Assembly (NCBI GenBank): GCA_002842575.1
Contig: PHDJ01000005.1
Span: 62,001-126,000, forward strand
Source: Bacteroidetes bacterium HGW-Bacteroidetes-2
GTDB lineage: Bacteria > Bacteroidota > Bacteroidia > Flavobacteriales > Flavobacteriaceae
Length of the DNA: 64,000 nucleotides
Direction of reading: 5' to 3'
The notes below the pieces were generated by a model. The model did not search any database and was not told the DNA's origin. It saw only the letters and a list, made by a program, of their open reading frames with translations. Positions 1 to 9,808 of the stretch are shown in pieces. Within the stretch, counting starts at the first letter, position 1, and every line of letters starts with the position of its first letter. Made by a program: the position numbers and the translations under genes.

Positions 1-125
1 ATACCTAGATAAATAAATTGTGATGACAATGGAAAAACATAAACAAGAAATGCCATTCCGGCATGCAGAAGCAACAACTGTATGTAAGTAATTCGTTTTA
101 TTGGTCTTACTCTTATTGCCTTCAT
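1..125 (-). CDS. Partial N-terminus of a hydrophobic (membrane) protein, truncated by the left edge
   Basis: Minus-strand ATG at 125..123 reads MKAIRVRPIKRITYIQLLLLHAGMAFLVYVFPLSSQFIYLG with no stop to the window edge. Confidence 0.5.
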   Translation of the reverse strand, partial: MKAIRVRPIKRITYIQLLLLHAGMAFLVYVFPLSSQFIYLG

Positions 126-240
126 CAAATAAAATATTCTTTAAAAATAAGCATTATTGGGTTCTGTTCAATTTTAATCCCAAAAATACAATCTATATAA
201 AGAAAACCGTATGCTTCTTGTATCTTTCAAACCTAAAAAA

Positions 241-1296
241 TTAACGTATTATTATTTTTTCTGAATGAATCATCATTTCATTTTGCAACTGCACAAAATA
301 CATACCTTTTGATAAATTGCCTAAATTTATTTCTTGATTGGTATTGCCACTTAAAACAAATTTTCCTGAAATACTATAAACGCGATATTCAAACACAGTT
401 TGCGATACATTTTTTACATACACCAAACCGTTTGTAATTGTAGGATATAGAAATGGAGTATCTATATTATTATCTGCAACCTCTAAAACATCCCATGTTT
501 GTTCCGCATCCGGTCCATTCCATAAGATGGTAGCTAAATAGGGGTTGTCTATAAAAGGATTTCTGTTTCCTTGTACATCAAATATAACCGTGTTTCGCTG
601 TGTTTCCAAAGAAGAAACTGGATCTTCTGCATTCCATTCCAGAAAAATATCTGGCATATCCCCTAAATTTGAATAGTTTGTAGAACCAATTCCAACAGTA
701 ACCGCTGCACATTGGGTAGGATAACGAACATAAAGATACATGATAATTCGCGCTACATCGCCTTTCCATTCATTACCGGGATAAAAATTACTATCTGGTG
801 TTATTTTTGCATTTCCACTACCTTGCTCATAGGGTCTGTTGTTTCTTGAGCTATTCATCTGGCTGTCGCAGGCATGCAGTCCGTGAGCATCTGTGCCGGC
901 ATTTGGATAATTGGTTTCTAAAGGTGGTGTTGCTAAAGATCTAGGGAAAATGTGCTCTCTATTCCACAACCCAATACAAGAGCTGGATGTGCAGTTTAAC
1001 TCTTTATTTCGTAATCTATCGGTTTTTGAAATACCATCAAAATCATCATATCCATAAAGTAATAACACATCTTCTGCTTGATTGGGTTCTAAATCGGCTA
1101 TTTTTAAAATATCCCAAACCTCAGGCGTATAATTAAGCTCATAGCTGTGGGTTGTGGTTATTAAATTTGTAAGTTGTTGCTGAATTTCTTGCGGAGATAC
1201 TGTAAAATCTACTTCGTTGTAATATTCGGGTATTTGTGCTAGTAAGCATAACGGAGTAACTAGAAAGAAGAGCAAGTAGGTTGCTTTTTTTTTCAT
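241..1296 (-). CDS. Secreted endonuclease I (EndA/NucM-type) with T9SS-like C-terminal sorting tail
   Basis: NREHIFPRS, GTDAHGLHACDSQMNSSRNN and GNEWKGDVARIIMYLYVRYP motifs; C-terminal tail ...GKFVLSGNTNQEINLGNLSKGMYFVQLQ...KIIIR; start moved to MKKKATYLLFF, which begins a signal peptide. Confidence 0.88.
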   Translation of the reverse strand: MKKKATYLLFFLVTPLCLLAQIPEYYNEVDFTVSPQEIQQQLTNLITTTHSYELNYTPEVWDILKIADLEPNQAEDVLLLYGYDDFDGISKTDRLRNKELNCTSSSCIGLWNREHIFPRSLATPPLETNYPNAGTDAHGLHACDSQMNSSRNNRPYEQGSGNAKITPDSNFYPGNEWKGDVARIIMYLYVRYPTQCAAVTVGIGSTNYSNLGDMPDIFLEWNAEDPVSSLETQRNTVIFDVQGNRNPFIDNPYLATILWNGPDAEQTWDVLEVADNNIDTPFLYPTITNGLVYVKNVSQTVFEYRVYSISGKFVLSGNTNQEINLGNLSKGMYFVQLQNEMMIHSEKIIIR

Positions 1297-1423
1297 TTTT
1301 TGGGGAGTTTTAGATAAAGTGTGAATATAGTAAAAAAAAAGCACAACAAGATTTTATATACCTCTAATTCCCGTTTACCCATTTTGAAGTACCTTGCAGT
1401 ATTATTTCAAAAAAAATCTAACA

Positions 1424-2371
1424 ATGAAAATATATTTTATTAGTATAGTATTGCTCTCTTTTATTCTTAGGCTACAAAGCCAGAAACTTCCTTTGGTTTT
1501 AAATTCAGAAACCTATGTTTTTCAAGAGAATGCTGAAGGTTTTATCATTAAAGAGGAATTGCTTACGCATATTCAGTTTCTAGCCTCTGATGAACTTGAA
1601 GGCAGAAAAACAGGAGAATATGGAAATCTAGTTGCCAGAAATTATATCGTTTCTTATTTAGAATCTTTATCTTTAAACGTAACCTTACAGCCATTTTCTT
1701 TCCAAAGAAAAAAAGAAAAAATTGAAGGTATAAATATTCAAACGGTTATAAAAGGCACCGATTTTCCAGATAATTATCTGGTTATATCGGCGCATTACGA
1801 TCACGTAGGCATAGGAAAAGCAGTTGAAAATGATTCTATTTATAACGGGGCAGATGATAATGCTTCAGGAATAGCTGCCTTGCTAGTTTTAGCAAAGTAT
1901 TTTCAAGAGAATAAACCTAAAAATTCGCTTATATTTATTGCACTTGATGCTGAAGAAATGGGATTGCAAGGCGCAAAATATTTTGTAGAAAACAATAAAG
2001 AAAATAAAAAAATTGTGTTAAACATTAATATGGATATGATTAGCCGAAATGTTGACAATGAATTATACATCTGTGGCAGTCGGTTTACTAAATCACTTGA
2101 AAATTATTTTAAAAGTATTGCTGAAGATGCTTTCCCAATTACCGCTAAACTTGGCCACGACGGTCTTGATGGAAAAGATTCTTGGGTAAATCAATCCGAT
2201 CATTATTATTTTTATACGAATAACATTCCTTTTTTGTACTTTGGAGTAGAAGACCATCCTGATTATCATAAACCTTCTGATGAATTTAAAAATATTCACC
2301 CAGATTTTTATTACGAAGTGGTAAAATTTATTGCAAATACTATCACTGATTTAGATAGTAAAATAAAATAA
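1424..2371 (+). CDS. M28-family zinc aminopeptidase, secreted
   Basis: SAHYDHVG, NGADDNASG and LDAEEMGLQGA metal-site motifs; signal peptide MKIYFISIVLLSFIL at internal ATG 1424. Confidence 0.88.
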   Translation: MKIYFISIVLLSFILRLQSQKLPLVLNSETYVFQENAEGFIIKEELLTHIQFLASDELEGRKTGEYGNLVARNYIVSYLESLSLNVTLQPFSFQRKKEKIEGINIQTVIKGTDFPDNYLVISAHYDHVGIGKAVENDSIYNGADDNASGIAALLVLAKYFQENKPKNSLIFIALDAEEMGLQGAKYFVENNKENKKIVLNINMDMISRNVDNELYICGSRFTKSLENYFKSIAEDAFPITAKLGHDGLDGKDSWVNQSDHYYFYTNNIPFLYFGVEDHPDYHKPSDEFKNIHPDFYYEVVKFIANTITDLDSKIK

Positions 2372-2406
2372 ACCGAATGGTGTAACCTTAATCACTTTTT
2401 CTAAAA

Positions 2407-3369
2407 ATGGGAAATCTTATTTTTTGCCTAAATACATTTAAGTTGGAAAAATACCTTAGCATTATAAAAGAATCTTTTACTGGTTATTTCAATTATTTAG
2501 TAAATGAAATTTCCAATCCATCATGGACTAATTATTTTTATTGGTTATTGGCTTTATCCGCCTTGGTTTGGTTTCTAGAAGTAATTATTCCCTGGCGAAA
2601 AAATCAAAAAATAATTAGAAAAGGATTTTGGCTTGATGGTTTTTACATTCTTTTTAATTTTTTTCTCTTTTCATTAATTGGTTTTAATGCTGTATCTAAC
2701 GTAGCCGTAGAGTTGTTTCATGATTTTTTAGGTCTTTTTGACATAACAAATTTAGTTGCCATAAATATCCAAAACCTACCAGCTTGGGCACAATTACTAA
2801 TTATGTTTGTGGTAGCCGATTTTATACAATGGAATGTGCACCGCCAATTACACCTTCGCCCTTGGTTGTGGAATTTTCATAAAGTGCATCACAGTGTAAA
2901 AGAGATGGGTTTTGCTGCTCAGTTTCGGTTTCACTTTATGGAAACCATTTTTTATAAAGTATCGCAATATATCCCCTTAGCGATGATAGGGTTTGGGATA
3001 CAGGAATTTTTTGTGGTATATATGTTTAGTGTTCTTGTAGGCCATTTAAATCATGCCAATGTGGGTTGGAGTTATGGAATATTAGGATATATTTTTAATA
3101 ACCCGAAGATGCATATTTGGCATCACGCCAAAGAGCTTCCCAAAGAACATCCTTACGGAATGAACTATGGATTAACCCTAAGCATTTGGGATTATCTATT
3201 TAAAACAGCTTATGTGCCAAGAGATGGTAGAGATATTGTCATTGGCTTTGAGGGCGATGATAATTTTCCACAAGATTTTGGAAAGCAGGTGGTTTTTCCT
3301 TTTAGGAAGGAAAGCCAAGAATATAAAAATACTAAAGGAAATGAGATTTGCAAACTTCCTGAAAGTTAA
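2407..3369 (+). CDS. Sterol desaturase / fatty acid hydroxylase superfamily membrane protein
   Basis: Histidine clusters HRQLH, HKVHH, HIWHH and multiple TM segments. Confidence 0.88.
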   Translation: MGNLIFCLNTFKLEKYLSIIKESFTGYFNYLVNEISNPSWTNYFYWLLALSALVWFLEVIIPWRKNQKIIRKGFWLDGFYILFNFFLFSLIGFNAVSNVAVELFHDFLGLFDITNLVAINIQNLPAWAQLLIMFVVADFIQWNVHRQLHLRPWLWNFHKVHHSVKEMGFAAQFRFHFMETIFYKVSQYIPLAMIGFGIQEFFVVYMFSVLVGHLNHANVGWSYGILGYIFNNPKMHIWHHAKELPKEHPYGMNYGLTLSIWDYLFKTAYVPRDGRDIVIGFEGDDNFPQDFGKQVVFPFRKESQEYKNTKGNEICKLPES

Positions 3370-3373
3370 AGGC

Positions 3374-4777
3374 TTATTTCACCGCATCTTTCACCGTTCC
3401 ATACGTATCATACAAATAAATTAAACTTGCCATCGCAGCACCTCCCAATTCTAACTCTCTTTTATTTATTTTGTCAAAAGTATCGGTATGCGCGTGGTGG
3501 TAGTCAAAATAGCGTTGTGAATCGGGGCGTAATCCTGCCATAACATTGCCTTCTTTTTTTAATGGGGCAACATCTGCACCACTGCCTCCTTGAGCAAATA
3601 AATGAATTAAATAGGGTTCAAATAAGGGCTTCCAACTTTCAATTTGTTTAAAATCCTCTGCAGAACAATCAAAAGAAAACCCTCGTGGGCTAAACCCTCC
3701 GGCATCACTTTCTAGTGCAAAAATGTGTTTTTCTTTATTTTTATCAGCCACTTCAGCATATTTTTTTGCTCCACGTAAACCGTTTTCTTCATTCATAAAT
3801 AAAACCACCCGTATGGAATGTTTTGGTTTGTATTTAAGGTTTTTAAACAATCGTAAGACCTCCATAGATTGTACAGTTCCTGCGCCATCGTCATGAGAGC
3901 CATCTCCTAAATCCCAAGAGTCTAAATGTCCGCCTACCACTATATATGAATTAGGATATTTTGTTCCAGTTATTTCTCCTATGACATTAAAGGATTCTAC
4001 GTCTGGATAGGCAATGCATATTTGGTTAAAATAAAATTGAGTTTTAGGTTGTAATTTTAACATGCTACTAAGGTAGTTTGCTCCTTGCGTGCTTATGGCT
4101 GCAGCAGGAATTCGCTGGTCTAGAGGTAAATCGCCATAGGTCATGGTTCCGGTATGTGGTTCATCGTCAATTTTTAAACTCATAGAGCGCACTACCACTC
4201 CCACTGCACCATATTTTGAGGCTTCCATAGCACCGGAATATCGTTGATCCACACACCCGCCATAGGCTTCAAAAGTTTGTATTTTTGTTGGATCCATTGG
4301 CCGGTTATAAAACACGATTTTACCTTCAATATTTTTTTTACCTATTTTTGCTAAGTCTTCAATTCCTTGTATTTCAATTACTTGTGCTTTTAGTCCACCT
4401 ACAGGAGTTGGAGCAGAACCTCCTAAAGCACAAATATTTGTAACAGAGGTAATTCCAGTAGTGGTTTCAATATAGGCGTATTCGGGTACACCCCTTACCC
4501 ATTTAGGAACCATTACAGGCTGTAACCACACTTTGTCTAAACCAAGTTTTTCTAATTCCTCTTTAGTAAATTCAATGGCTCGTTCTGCTTCTAAAGAACC
4601 AGAAAGTCGCCCTCCAATAGAATTAGAAAGATGTTCTAACCAATCAAAGCTTTTTCCATTAAGTAAAGCTTCATTAAAAATTTTACGCAGCATAATTGAA
4701 TCTTGCTGAATTAGATTTTGTGAAAAAATTGGGCTAGTGAAAAGAAGTATAAATAAAAGAATAAATGGGTTTTTCAT
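3374..4777 (-). CDS. M28-family peptidase with PA-domain-like insert
   Basis: GGHLDSWDLGDGSHDDGAG and MNEENGLRGAKKYAE motifs; N-terminal signal peptide. Confidence 0.87.
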   Translation of the reverse strand: MKNPFILLFILLFTSPIFSQNLIQQDSIMLRKIFNEALLNGKSFDWLEHLSNSIGGRLSGSLEAERAIEFTKEELEKLGLDKVWLQPVMVPKWVRGVPEYAYIETTTGITSVTNICALGGSAPTPVGGLKAQVIEIQGIEDLAKIGKKNIEGKIVFYNRPMDPTKIQTFEAYGGCVDQRYSGAMEASKYGAVGVVVRSMSLKIDDEPHTGTMTYGDLPLDQRIPAAAISTQGANYLSSMLKLQPKTQFYFNQICIAYPDVESFNVIGEITGTKYPNSYIVVGGHLDSWDLGDGSHDDGAGTVQSMEVLRLFKNLKYKPKHSIRVVLFMNEENGLRGAKKYAEVADKNKEKHIFALESDAGGFSPRGFSFDCSAEDFKQIESWKPLFEPYLIHLFAQGGSGADVAPLKKEGNVMAGLRPDSQRYFDYHHAHTDTFDKINKRELELGGAAMASLIYLYDTYGTVKDAVK

Positions 4778-4885
4778 GGTATAGAAAGGGATTATATTTT
4801 AAAAAAATAAAAATAGTGTTTATATTTTTAATTTAGAGATACTTTATGCTTATTGAAGTGTTAAAAGTAAACGAAAAAAACTTAG

Positions 4886-5764
4886 TTATTCTTTATTCAA
4901 TTGTTCTATATAACTAGGTATTTGTAATTTTAAGTTCTCTGCTAATTCAGGCTCTTGAATATCGGTATAGGTTTGCATAACTTCAAGCAATGTTTTGGCC
5001 ACTAAATAACGTGCCGTGAGTTTATCGTCTGCCGGAATGTTATACCAAGGAGCGTAGTTTTTTGATGTTTTATTGATAGCCTTCTCATAGTTTTGCATAT
5101 AGCTGTCCCAAAGTTTTCGCTCTTTTAAATCTCCTGGAGAAAATTTCCAGTTTTTACTTTTCTTATCCAACCGACGTAAAAGTCTGCTTTTTTGTTCCTC
5201 TTTAGAAAGATTTAAGAAAAATTTAAAAATTATGGTGCCATTATCGGTTATTGTTTTTTCAAAATCGTTGATTTGTTGATAACGTTTGTCCCAAAAAGCT
5301 TCATCCACATCCTCCACATGTTCAATTCCTGGAATATTTTCATTCAATATGTATTCTTTATGCACTCTAGTTACGAGTACATTTTCATAATGCGTCCTGT
5401 TAAAAACCGAATATTTACCTCTTTCAGGCAATGCTACATAATGGCGCCACAAATAATTGTGCCTTAATTCTATGGCTGTAGGTGTTTTAAAGCTATGACA
5501 AACCACTCCCCTAACATTGAATTCTTTAAACACTTCACGAATTAAACTATCTTTTCCGGCGGTATCCATTCCTTGAAAACAAACCAAAACACCATATTTG
5601 CCATGAGCATAAAGTGTATTTTGCAAATCGCCCAGCTTTTTTGAAATACTAGCAAGTTCTTTTTCTATTTCATTTTTAGAGGCTTCTAAATGTAAATTTG
5701 TTTGTAAATTTTTTATTTTTATTGGTTGTGAGATTCTGAAATCCTCTGGTTTTAAATTTTTCAT
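4886..5764 (-). CDS. PPK2-family polyphosphate:nucleotide phosphotransferase
   Basis: GMDTAGKDSLIREVFKEFN Walker A, FNRTHYENVLVTRVH, KFFLNLSKEEQKSRLLRR. Confidence 0.88.
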   Translation of the reverse strand: MKNLKPEDFRISQPIKIKNLQTNLHLEASKNEIEKELASISKKLGDLQNTLYAHGKYGVLVCFQGMDTAGKDSLIREVFKEFNVRGVVCHSFKTPTAIELRHNYLWRHYVALPERGKYSVFNRTHYENVLVTRVHKEYILNENIPGIEHVEDVDEAFWDKRYQQINDFEKTITDNGTIIFKFFLNLSKEEQKSRLLRRLDKKSKNWKFSPGDLKERKLWDSYMQNYEKAINKTSKNYAPWYNIPADDKLTARYLVAKTLLEVMQTYTDIQEPELAENLKLQIPSYIEQLNKE

Positions 5765-5845
5765 AAGGTTGCACTTATTGGATCAAGATTTAAAGATAAT
5801 AAAAAACAAGTACGCTTTTTTTGAATATAAACTAAGAGATAAGAG

Positions 5846-6406
5846 CTACATAAACTCTATACTGTAAAGAAGTCCAAATCCGAAAGTATCAAAGCGTTTT
5901 CCGAAACTTTTAAAATTATATTCCGCAAAAAGATATAAACGTTCACTTAACGGCAATCTACCGTTAAATTTGAGTTGTAAGCCGTGACTTACATCTCCGC
6001 TGTTTATAAAAAATGTGGTTGTATCTGATCCGCTCTTGTTTATGGGTTCTAAATAAAGTACATATCCTAATCCGCCAAATACTTTAATTCTGAGTATTTT
6101 AAATATAGGGTAGTTTACTGAAAGTCCTATTTCACTGAATTGTTCATTATTACCTTTATTTCTTCGGAAATATGAACTGTACTCTGCAAGATAATAGAAT
6201 TTATGAAACGTATGATATCCTGCACGAAGTTGTATTGCCCATTCTTGCTGCAGACCTACGCTAATAAAGGGACCTACACCAAAATCAAATGTATCTTGTT
6301 GCCCGAAACTTCTGTTTGAAAAAAAGCATAGCATACAAAAAAGAAGACAACCAAAAAGTTTATTTTTTAATTTATTTACTTGCAAAAAGTTTAACATCTT
6401 GCTCAC
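5846..6406 (-). CDS. Putative outer-membrane beta-barrel protein
   Basis: Signal-peptide-like N-terminus; alternating aromatic strand pattern; start uncertain because the ORF overlaps the upstream gene. Confidence 0.5.
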   Translation of the reverse strand: MSKMLNFLQVNKLKNKLFGCLLFCMLCFFSNRSFGQQDTFDFGVGPFISVGLQQEWAIQLRAGYHTFHKFYYLAEYSSYFRRNKGNNEQFSEIGLSVNYPIFKILRIKVFGGLGYVLYLEPINKSGSDTTTFFINSGDVSHGLQLKFNGRLPLSERLYLFAEYNFKSFGKRFDTFGFGLLYSIEFM

Positions 6407-7535
6407 TTATTTCTTTTCCACCTAAAATAATAAGGCGTTCTATTACATTGCGTAATTCTCTTACATTGCCAGTCCAATCGTATTCTTGAATGAGTTTTAT
6501 GGCTTTTTTAGAAAATTCTTTTTTTGTTGTGCCCTGCTCAGTAGAAATTTTTTCTGTAAAAAAATCAACAAGTAATGGGATATCTTCTCTGCGCTCATTT
6601 AAGGAAGGAACTTGAATTAAAATAACGGCTAATCGATGGTATAAATCTTCGCGAAAACGTTTGTTTTTAATTTCTTCTTGTAGATTTTTATTCGTTGCAG
6701 CAACTACTCTAACATCTACCTTAATATCTTTATCGTTGCCAACCCGTTGTACTCTTCCTTCTTGCAGAGCACGAAGTACTTTAGCCTGAACCGAAAGACT
6801 CATATCGCCTATTTCATCCAGAAAAAGAGTGCCTCCGTTAGCCGCTTCAAATTTACCTGCTCGGTCTTTTACGGCTGAAGTAAATGCCCCTTTTACATGA
6901 CCAAAGAGTTCACTTTCTATTAATTCTGACGGAATAGCAGCACAATTTACTTCTATCATTGGGCCAGCTGCTCGTTCGCTTTTTTCATGAATCCAGTGAG
7001 CAACTAGTTCTTTTCCCGTTCCGTTTGGTCCTGTTATTAAAACTCTAGCTTCTGTTGGGGCTACTTTTTCTATAATTTCTTTAATCTTTTGAATAGGCTG
7101 CGACTCGCCTATCATTTCAAAATTTTTACTTACTTTACTTTTAAGTCTTTTATTTTCTACAACCAATTCTTTTCTATCTAAAGCAATGCGAACGGTGTTC
7201 AATAATCGGTTTAAATCTGGCGGTTTTGATATATAATCGAATGCACCTAAACGCATTGTGTTTACTGCTATATCTAGATCGCCGTGTCCAGAAATCATCA
7301 CCATCGGAATTTCTGGTTTTATTTTTTTTGTGGCTATTAATACTTCTACGCCATCCATTTTTGGCATTTTAATATCGCAAAGTATGAGGTCAAAATCTTC
7401 ATTTTTTATGAGTTCCATTCCCTCTAAACCATCTTCTGCTTCATAAACTTCATAGGTGTCATTTTCTTCAGAGAGAATTTTTTTTAGTACTCTGCGAATA
7501 GCAGCTTCATCTTCTATAAGTAATATTCTAGGCAT
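6372..7535 (-). CDS. Sigma-54-interacting response regulator (REC + AAA+), no obvious C-terminal Fis HTH
   Basis: REC domain (LLIEDEAAIRR, LILCDIKMPKMDG); AAA+ Walker A GPNGTGKE; GAFTSA loop; ends at LFASK shortly after WTGNVRELRNVIERLIIL. Confidence 0.9.
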   Translation of the reverse strand: MPRILLIEDEAAIRRVLKKILSEENDTYEVYEAEDGLEGMELIKNEDFDLILCDIKMPKMDGVEVLIATKKIKPEIPMVMISGHGDLDIAVNTMRLGAFDYISKPPDLNRLLNTVRIALDRKELVVENKRLKSKVSKNFEMIGESQPIQKIKEIIEKVAPTEARVLITGPNGTGKELVAHWIHEKSERAAGPMIEVNCAAIPSELIESELFGHVKGAFTSAVKDRAGKFEAANGGTLFLDEIGDMSLSVQAKVLRALQEGRVQRVGNDKDIKVDVRVVAATNKNLQEEIKNKRFREDLYHRLAVILIQVPSLNERREDIPLLVDFFTEKISTEQGTTKKEFSKKAIKLIQEYDWTGNVRELRNVIERLIILGGKEISEQDVKLFASK

Positions 7536-7616
7536 TCTGTTTAATTTATTTGATAAAAATAAGGTTTTATTATGGAAGTTATCCTCTTTTGAACTTTGAA
7601 TATGAGTGCTTTTAAA

Positions 7617-8504
7617 CTATGTTTTTTGGTGTATATGCAAATCTCTTTGTGGAAATGGAATGATGATACCATGTTTTCTGAATTCGGCTTCGATTTTAAA
7701 ACGCAAGTCGCTTTTTATTTTAGGGTCGATAAAACTATCTGAAATAAAAAAATTAAGAGAAAACACCAATCCTGAATCGCCAAAATCTTCAAAAAACACG
7801 ATAGGACTCGGCTTTTTTAAAACTTCTTTTTGAGCTTTAGCGCAATTTTCTAAAATTTCTTTTACTTTTTGTACATCGGTACCATAGGCAACACTTACCT
7901 TAACAAACTCTCGGGTAGCTCTGTGATTTTGTGTATAGTTGAAAATGGTTTCTGTAATAAAATTATGATTTGGTATTATGATAACTTTATCATCTCTTGT
8001 TAATGCTCTAGTGGTTCGAAGTTTTATTTCAAAAACGCGTCCTACTTTTCCATTAATTTCAATAATATCGCCTACCAAAAGTGATTTATCAAGAATTATA
8101 TAAAGACCTCCTATAATGTCTTGAAATATTTCTTTTAAGGCAAGTCCTAGACCTACAAATAAAGCTGCAGAAGCTGTAAGGAGTAAGGTTATATTTACTC
8201 CGGCAGAACTTAAAATACCAATAAAAATAAGGATGTAAAGAATGTATTTTATAAAATTAAAGATGCTTAAAAATTTAAGTTGGTCCTCACTAGGTAGCTT
8301 TCTTGAAACAATTATACGGATGAGTTTAAGCACCAAACTTGCAACATAAAAGGAAACAACAACAAGAAGTAATAAACCAACAGTAACTACAATTTTTGAA
8401 TCGTCAGCTCCTACACTAAGAATTTCTATATTAAAAAAGTGCTTAATAGAACCCCAAATATCCTGTGTAATTACATTTGTTACCGCTTCAAGATTTTCTT
8501 GCAT
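7617..8504 (-). CDS. MscS-family mechanosensitive ion channel
   Basis: AALFVGLGLALKEIFQDIIGGLYIILDKSLLVGDIIEI pore/beta domain. Confidence 0.9.
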   Translation of the reverse strand: MQENLEAVTNVITQDIWGSIKHFFNIEILSVGADDSKIVVTVGLLLLVVVSFYVASLVLKLIRIIVSRKLPSEDQLKFLSIFNFIKYILYILIFIGILSSAGVNITLLLTASAALFVGLGLALKEIFQDIIGGLYIILDKSLLVGDIIEINGKVGRVFEIKLRTTRALTRDDKVIIIPNHNFITETIFNYTQNHRATREFVKVSVAYGTDVQKVKEILENCAKAQKEVLKKPSPIVFFEDFGDSGLVFSLNFFISDSFIDPKIKSDLRFKIEAEFRKHGIIIPFPQRDLHIHQKT

Positions 8505-8508
8505 TTAT

Positions 8509-9807
8509 TTAATATTTAAGCCACTTATATAATTCTTTATACGTCGGTTTTTTACCATACATCAATATACCAACGCGATATATTTTTGCAGCAAACCAAA
8601 CCACCAAAGCAAATGTGGCAAATAGAAGGAATAATGAAATTAATATTTCCCACCAAGGCACCCCAAATGGAATACGCATCAACATAACAATGGGTGAAGT
8701 AAGTGGAACGTATGAAAAAATTACTGCTACCGTGCCATGAGGGTTTTCAATTACTGCAAAAAAACCAATATAAATGGCAAGCATTAAAGGTATTATTATA
8801 GGAAACATGAATTGTTGGGTATCGGTTTCGTTATCAACGGCAGCTCCTATTGCGGCATAAATAGAACTGTAAAGAAAATAACCTCCAATAAAAAAGAATA
8901 AAAAAGAAATTATTAATGTAGTCATAGGTAATCGTAAAATATCGTTCATCACTGTTTGTACACCACTGTTATTTACTTGATCTATCAATTCTTGATTTGG
9001 CATCGTAGTGGTTTCTAGCTGTAGTCCAAATACAGAGGTTGCTACAATTAACAGAATACCACCAAGGACTACCCAAATTAAAAATTGTGTAATTCCGGCA
9101 AGTGAGGTGCCTATAATCTTTCCCATCATCAAATGATAGGGTTTTACCGAGGAAATAATGATTTCGATGATGCGATTGGTTTTTTCTTCAATAACGCTTC
9201 GCATTACCATATTGCCATAAATAATAATAAACATCATCAATAAATAACCCGCTGCTCCTCCAAATATAGCTTTAATCCAACTAGACATTTTAGAGGTTTG
9301 CTCGCCTTGAAAATTTTCGATATGTATATCAATATTAGATTTTGAAGCTTCTATTTGAAACAAATCCACTCCATCTTGCTCCAATTTAAGGTTTGTAAGT
9401 TTTGAATTTAAGCTTTTTTCTATGTATTGAATTGCCGAAATATTTGGCGAACCTTCCACAAAAAACTGAATATTTTGGTCTAGTAGAGCAAGGGAATCTG
9501 CTTGAGGAATATAAAGCAATCCATGATATTTACCTTCTAAGCTAATTGTTTTTGCATAATCTATATCTATTTCGGCAAGGAACGTAAATTTTAAATTTTC
9601 TGAATCTTCTAAAGCATCTTTTAACAATTCACTTTGATCTAAAACAGCTATTGTTCTAACTTCTTCATTATTCAAACTGCTTAAGTACACAATTAAAAAA
9701 ATCATCCCAACCAAAATAAGCGGGCTTAAAACAGTCATTATTATAAATGACTTATTTCGCACTCTGGCATTGTATTCTCTTCTTATAATAAGTTTTAAAT
9801 TTCTCAT
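8509..9807 (-). CDS. ABC transporter permease, NatB-like ABC-2 type
   Basis: RNLKLIIRREYNARVRNKSFIIMTVLSP; SVIEEKTNRIIEIIISSVKP; adjacent to its ATPase. Confidence 0.88.
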   Translation of the reverse strand: MRNLKLIIRREYNARVRNKSFIIMTVLSPLILVGMIFLIVYLSSLNNEEVRTIAVLDQSELLKDALEDSENLKFTFLAEIDIDYAKTISLEGKYHGLLYIPQADSLALLDQNIQFFVEGSPNISAIQYIEKSLNSKLTNLKLEQDGVDLFQIEASKSNIDIHIENFQGEQTSKMSSWIKAIFGGAAGYLLMMFIIIYGNMVMRSVIEEKTNRIIEIIISSVKPYHLMMGKIIGTSLAGITQFLIWVVLGGILLIVATSVFGLQLETTTMPNQELIDQVNNSGVQTVMNDILRLPMTTLIISFLFFFIGGYFLYSSIYAAIGAAVDNETDTQQFMFPIIIPLMLAIYIGFFAVIENPHGTVAVIFSYVPLTSPIVMLMRIPFGVPWWEILISLFLLFATFALVVWFAAKIYRVGILMYGKKPTYKELYKWLKY

Positions 9808-9808
9808 C

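Noticed and set aside
3212-3424. 70-aa ORF overlapping the desaturase end and the convergent peptidase end
   Set aside because: Alternative frame of two well-supported genes.
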